Both the position numbers and the translations under genes were made by a program. The notes beneath the pieces were generated by a model. It had not been told where the DNA came from. It searched no databases and was given only the letters and a program-made list of their open reading frames with translations. Shown here one piece after another: positions 15,189 to 15,380 of a stretch of DNA of 15,380 nt; the first letter of the stretch is position 1, and each line of letters opens with the position of its first letter. This stretch comes from Chloroflexota bacterium. GTDB taxonomy: Bacteria > Chloroflexota > Limnocylindria > Limnocylindrales > CSP1-4. The stretch is taken from contig JAJYGO010000136.1 in assembly GCA_021785115.1 (NCBI GenBank), positions 1 to 15,380 on the forward strand, written 5' to 3'.

Positions 15189-15380
15189 ATGCTCGACCAT
15201 CTGCCCGCGCCCGCCGCGGCGCATGATCCAGGAACTGGCCCATTCGTCCAGACCGTGACCGGGAGGATCCCCGCCAGCCGGCTGGGATTCACGCTGCCCC
15301 ACGAGCACACCGGCCTCGAGCTCTGGCACATCCAGAACCGCTGGGACTACTGGGAGCTCATCCGGGACGAGGACGTCATC
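15189..15380 (+). CDS. Phosphotriesterase-family metal-dependent hydrolase, N-terminal 64 residues (cut by window edge)
   Basis: The frame opens at ATG 15189 and runs off the right edge. Residues 21-40 read QTVTGRIPASRLGFTLPHEH, the characteristic beginning of phosphotriesterase-family amidohydrolases, with the HxH metal ligands at His38 and His40. This is followed by LWHIQNRWDYWELIRDEDVI. The first 18 residues are family-atypical and no strong ribosome site is seen, so a start at GTG 15255 is not excluded, although it would cut into the conserved strand. Members are lactonases, esterases or phosphotriesterases with a binuclear metal site; beside sugar genes a sugar-lactone hydrolase is plausible. 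The rest of the active site is outside the window. Confidence 0.75.
   Translation, partial: MLDHLPAPAAAHDPGTGPFVQTVTGRIPASRLGFTLPHEHTGLELWHIQNRWDYWELIRDEDVI

Overview
The window is GC-rich and densely packed with genes, many starting from clear GGAGG-type ribosome binding sites and several overlapping by ATGA. An LLM-class (probably F420-dependent) oxidoreductase, a LacI regulator with a lipoprotein sugar-binding protein, and a 2-keto-3-deoxygluconate (KDG) kinase-type gene fit a heterotrophic Chloroflexota-like or actinobacterial soil or freshwater bacterium. The phylum is an inference from gene content. No rRNA, tRNA, CRISPR array, transposase or integrase was seen.

Layout. From about 11,015 leftwards to base 1 runs one long minus-strand gene series: LLM-class oxidoreductase, sugar-binding lipoprotein, two ABC permeases, a NagB-like isomerase/deaminase, a DegT-type PLP aminotransferase, a Gfo/Idh/MocA dehydrogenase, a neutral-ceramidase-fold hydrolase, two small cupins, an SDR resembling the short-chain D-mannonate oxidoreductases, and the first 20 residues of a PfkB-type kinase cut by the window edge. 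Divergent from it (11,207 rightwards) is a LacI-family regulator. The divergent region carries three related operator-like palindromes of the form TGAAGCGCTTCA; one overlaps the best promoter candidate of the long operon and two sit over the regulator's own start region. Right of the regulator come a DMT/EamA exporter (plus), a NagA-like amidohydrolase (minus), a decayed C-terminal piece of a KDG-kinase-type gene (plus), and the start of a phosphotriesterase-family gene (plus, cut by the edge).

How it may work together. The binding protein and two permeases would import a carbohydrate; no ATPase is encoded here, so a shared MsmX/UgpC-type ATPase elsewhere is expected. The enzymes suggest breakdown of an N-acylated amino sugar, amino-uronate or amino-cyclitol: removal of an N-acyl group (NagA-like enzyme or ceramidase-fold hydrolase), oxidation and exchange of the amino group (dehydrogenase plus aminotransferase), isomerisation/deamination (NagB-like), epimerisation or tautomerisation (cupins), then SDR and kinase feeding the 2-keto-3-deoxygluconate route. 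The NagA-like, NagB-like and ceramidase-fold proteins all depart from the textbook active-site signatures, which argues against plain GlcNAc-6-phosphate or ceramide as substrates. The actual substrate cannot be read from the sequence.
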